DNA of 64,000 nt, from positions 682,001-746,000 of the forward strand of contig NZ_CP041070.1 of the NCBI RefSeq assembly GCF_006459125.1, written 5' to 3'. A model generated the notes under the pieces. The model did no database searches, was not told the origin of the DNA, and worked only from the letters and a program-made list of their open reading frames with translations. Source of the stretch: Halarcobacter anaerophilus. Lineage in GTDB: Bacteria; Campylobacterota; Campylobacteria; Campylobacterales; Arcobacteraceae. Shown here one piece after another: positions 63,970 through 64,000 of this stretch; the stretch's first letter is position 1; every line of letters begins with the position of its first letter. Both the position numbers and the translations under genes were made by a program.

Positions 63970-63972
63970 AAA

Positions 63973-64000
63973 ATGTTAGAAGCTTTACAATATGATTTTA
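63973..64000 (+). CDS. ABC transporter permease, zinc/manganese type (3' end outside window)
   Basis: Only nine codons are visible (MLEALQYDF). The start lies 3 bases after the ATPase stop, and a MLEALxYxF beginning is typical of ZnuB-type permeases. The assignment rests mainly on position. Confidence 0.6.

Noticed and set aside
1-64000. CRISPR array, prophage or integrase
   Set aside because: No regularly spaced repeats, phage structural genes, recombinase genes or attachment-site duplications at the tRNA cluster were found.

Overview
The window is low-GC and gene-dense and looks like a chromosome segment of a Campylobacterota (Epsilonproteobacteria) species, most likely Arcobacteraceae. 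The reasons are the Wolinella-type nos operon (nosZ with a C-terminal cytochrome c domain, then nosB-D-G-C1-C2-H-F-L-Y), the 450-residue malate:quinone oxidoreductase, the ccoI-ccoS pair, short Campylobacter-like MurE and Pta proteins, and very AT-rich spacers. No rRNA, CRISPR array, prophage or intact insertion sequence was seen.

Layout. (1) 1-9540: a nitrous-oxide respiration operon, entered inside nosZ and closed by a strong hairpin at 9501-9540. (2) 9634-12193: a four-gene operon (DUF2249 protein, polytopic haem-copper-oxidase-like membrane protein, DUF59/MIP18 protein, FmdE-like protein) behind a perfect FNR-type box placed at -41.5 from the expected start of transcription. (3) 12194-13548: sparse DNA with a small cytochrome c and a decayed ackA copy, then an RhlE-type helicase. 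(4) 14835-34125: an acetate locus, almost all on the minus strand. It holds two tandem pta-ackA pairs, a third ackA, and two paralogous transporter modules (small subunit, sodium/solute symporter, cNMP-CBS-nucleotidyltransferase protein, DEDDh exonuclease). A Cache-type histidine kinase with an OmpR-type regulator ends the locus. A CowN-like gene and an AraC-type regulator are embedded in it. (5) 34196-34963: eight tRNA genes, a shuffled double quartet of Asp, Val, Glu and Lys. (6) 35023-64000: mostly housekeeping genes (pncC-like, mqo, ileS, nifU-like, murE, a MoxR/DUF58/VWA cluster, rpsB-tsf, gmk), two c-di-GMP proteins, ccoI-ccoS, cytochrome c553, hemH, an AMMECR1/radical SAM/MEMO triad and the start of a zinc/manganese-type ABC transporter.

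How the genes fit together. Regions 1 and 2 suggest anaerobic respiration on N2O, with an oxygen- or NO-responsive neighbour operon of unknown function. In region 4 a direct repeat, TAGCA-N6-TAGCA with an 11-bp period, lies before both pta genes and both transporter modules. In three of the four cases it sits exactly 11 bp upstream of a -10-like hexamer. That is the geometry expected of an OmpR/PhoB-type activator, and an OmpR-type system ends the same locus, so I propose that this two-component system controls acetate uptake and the Pta-AckA pathway. The nucleotidyltransferase/exonuclease pair that follows each symporter has no assigned function that I know of and is the best candidate here for an undescribed system.
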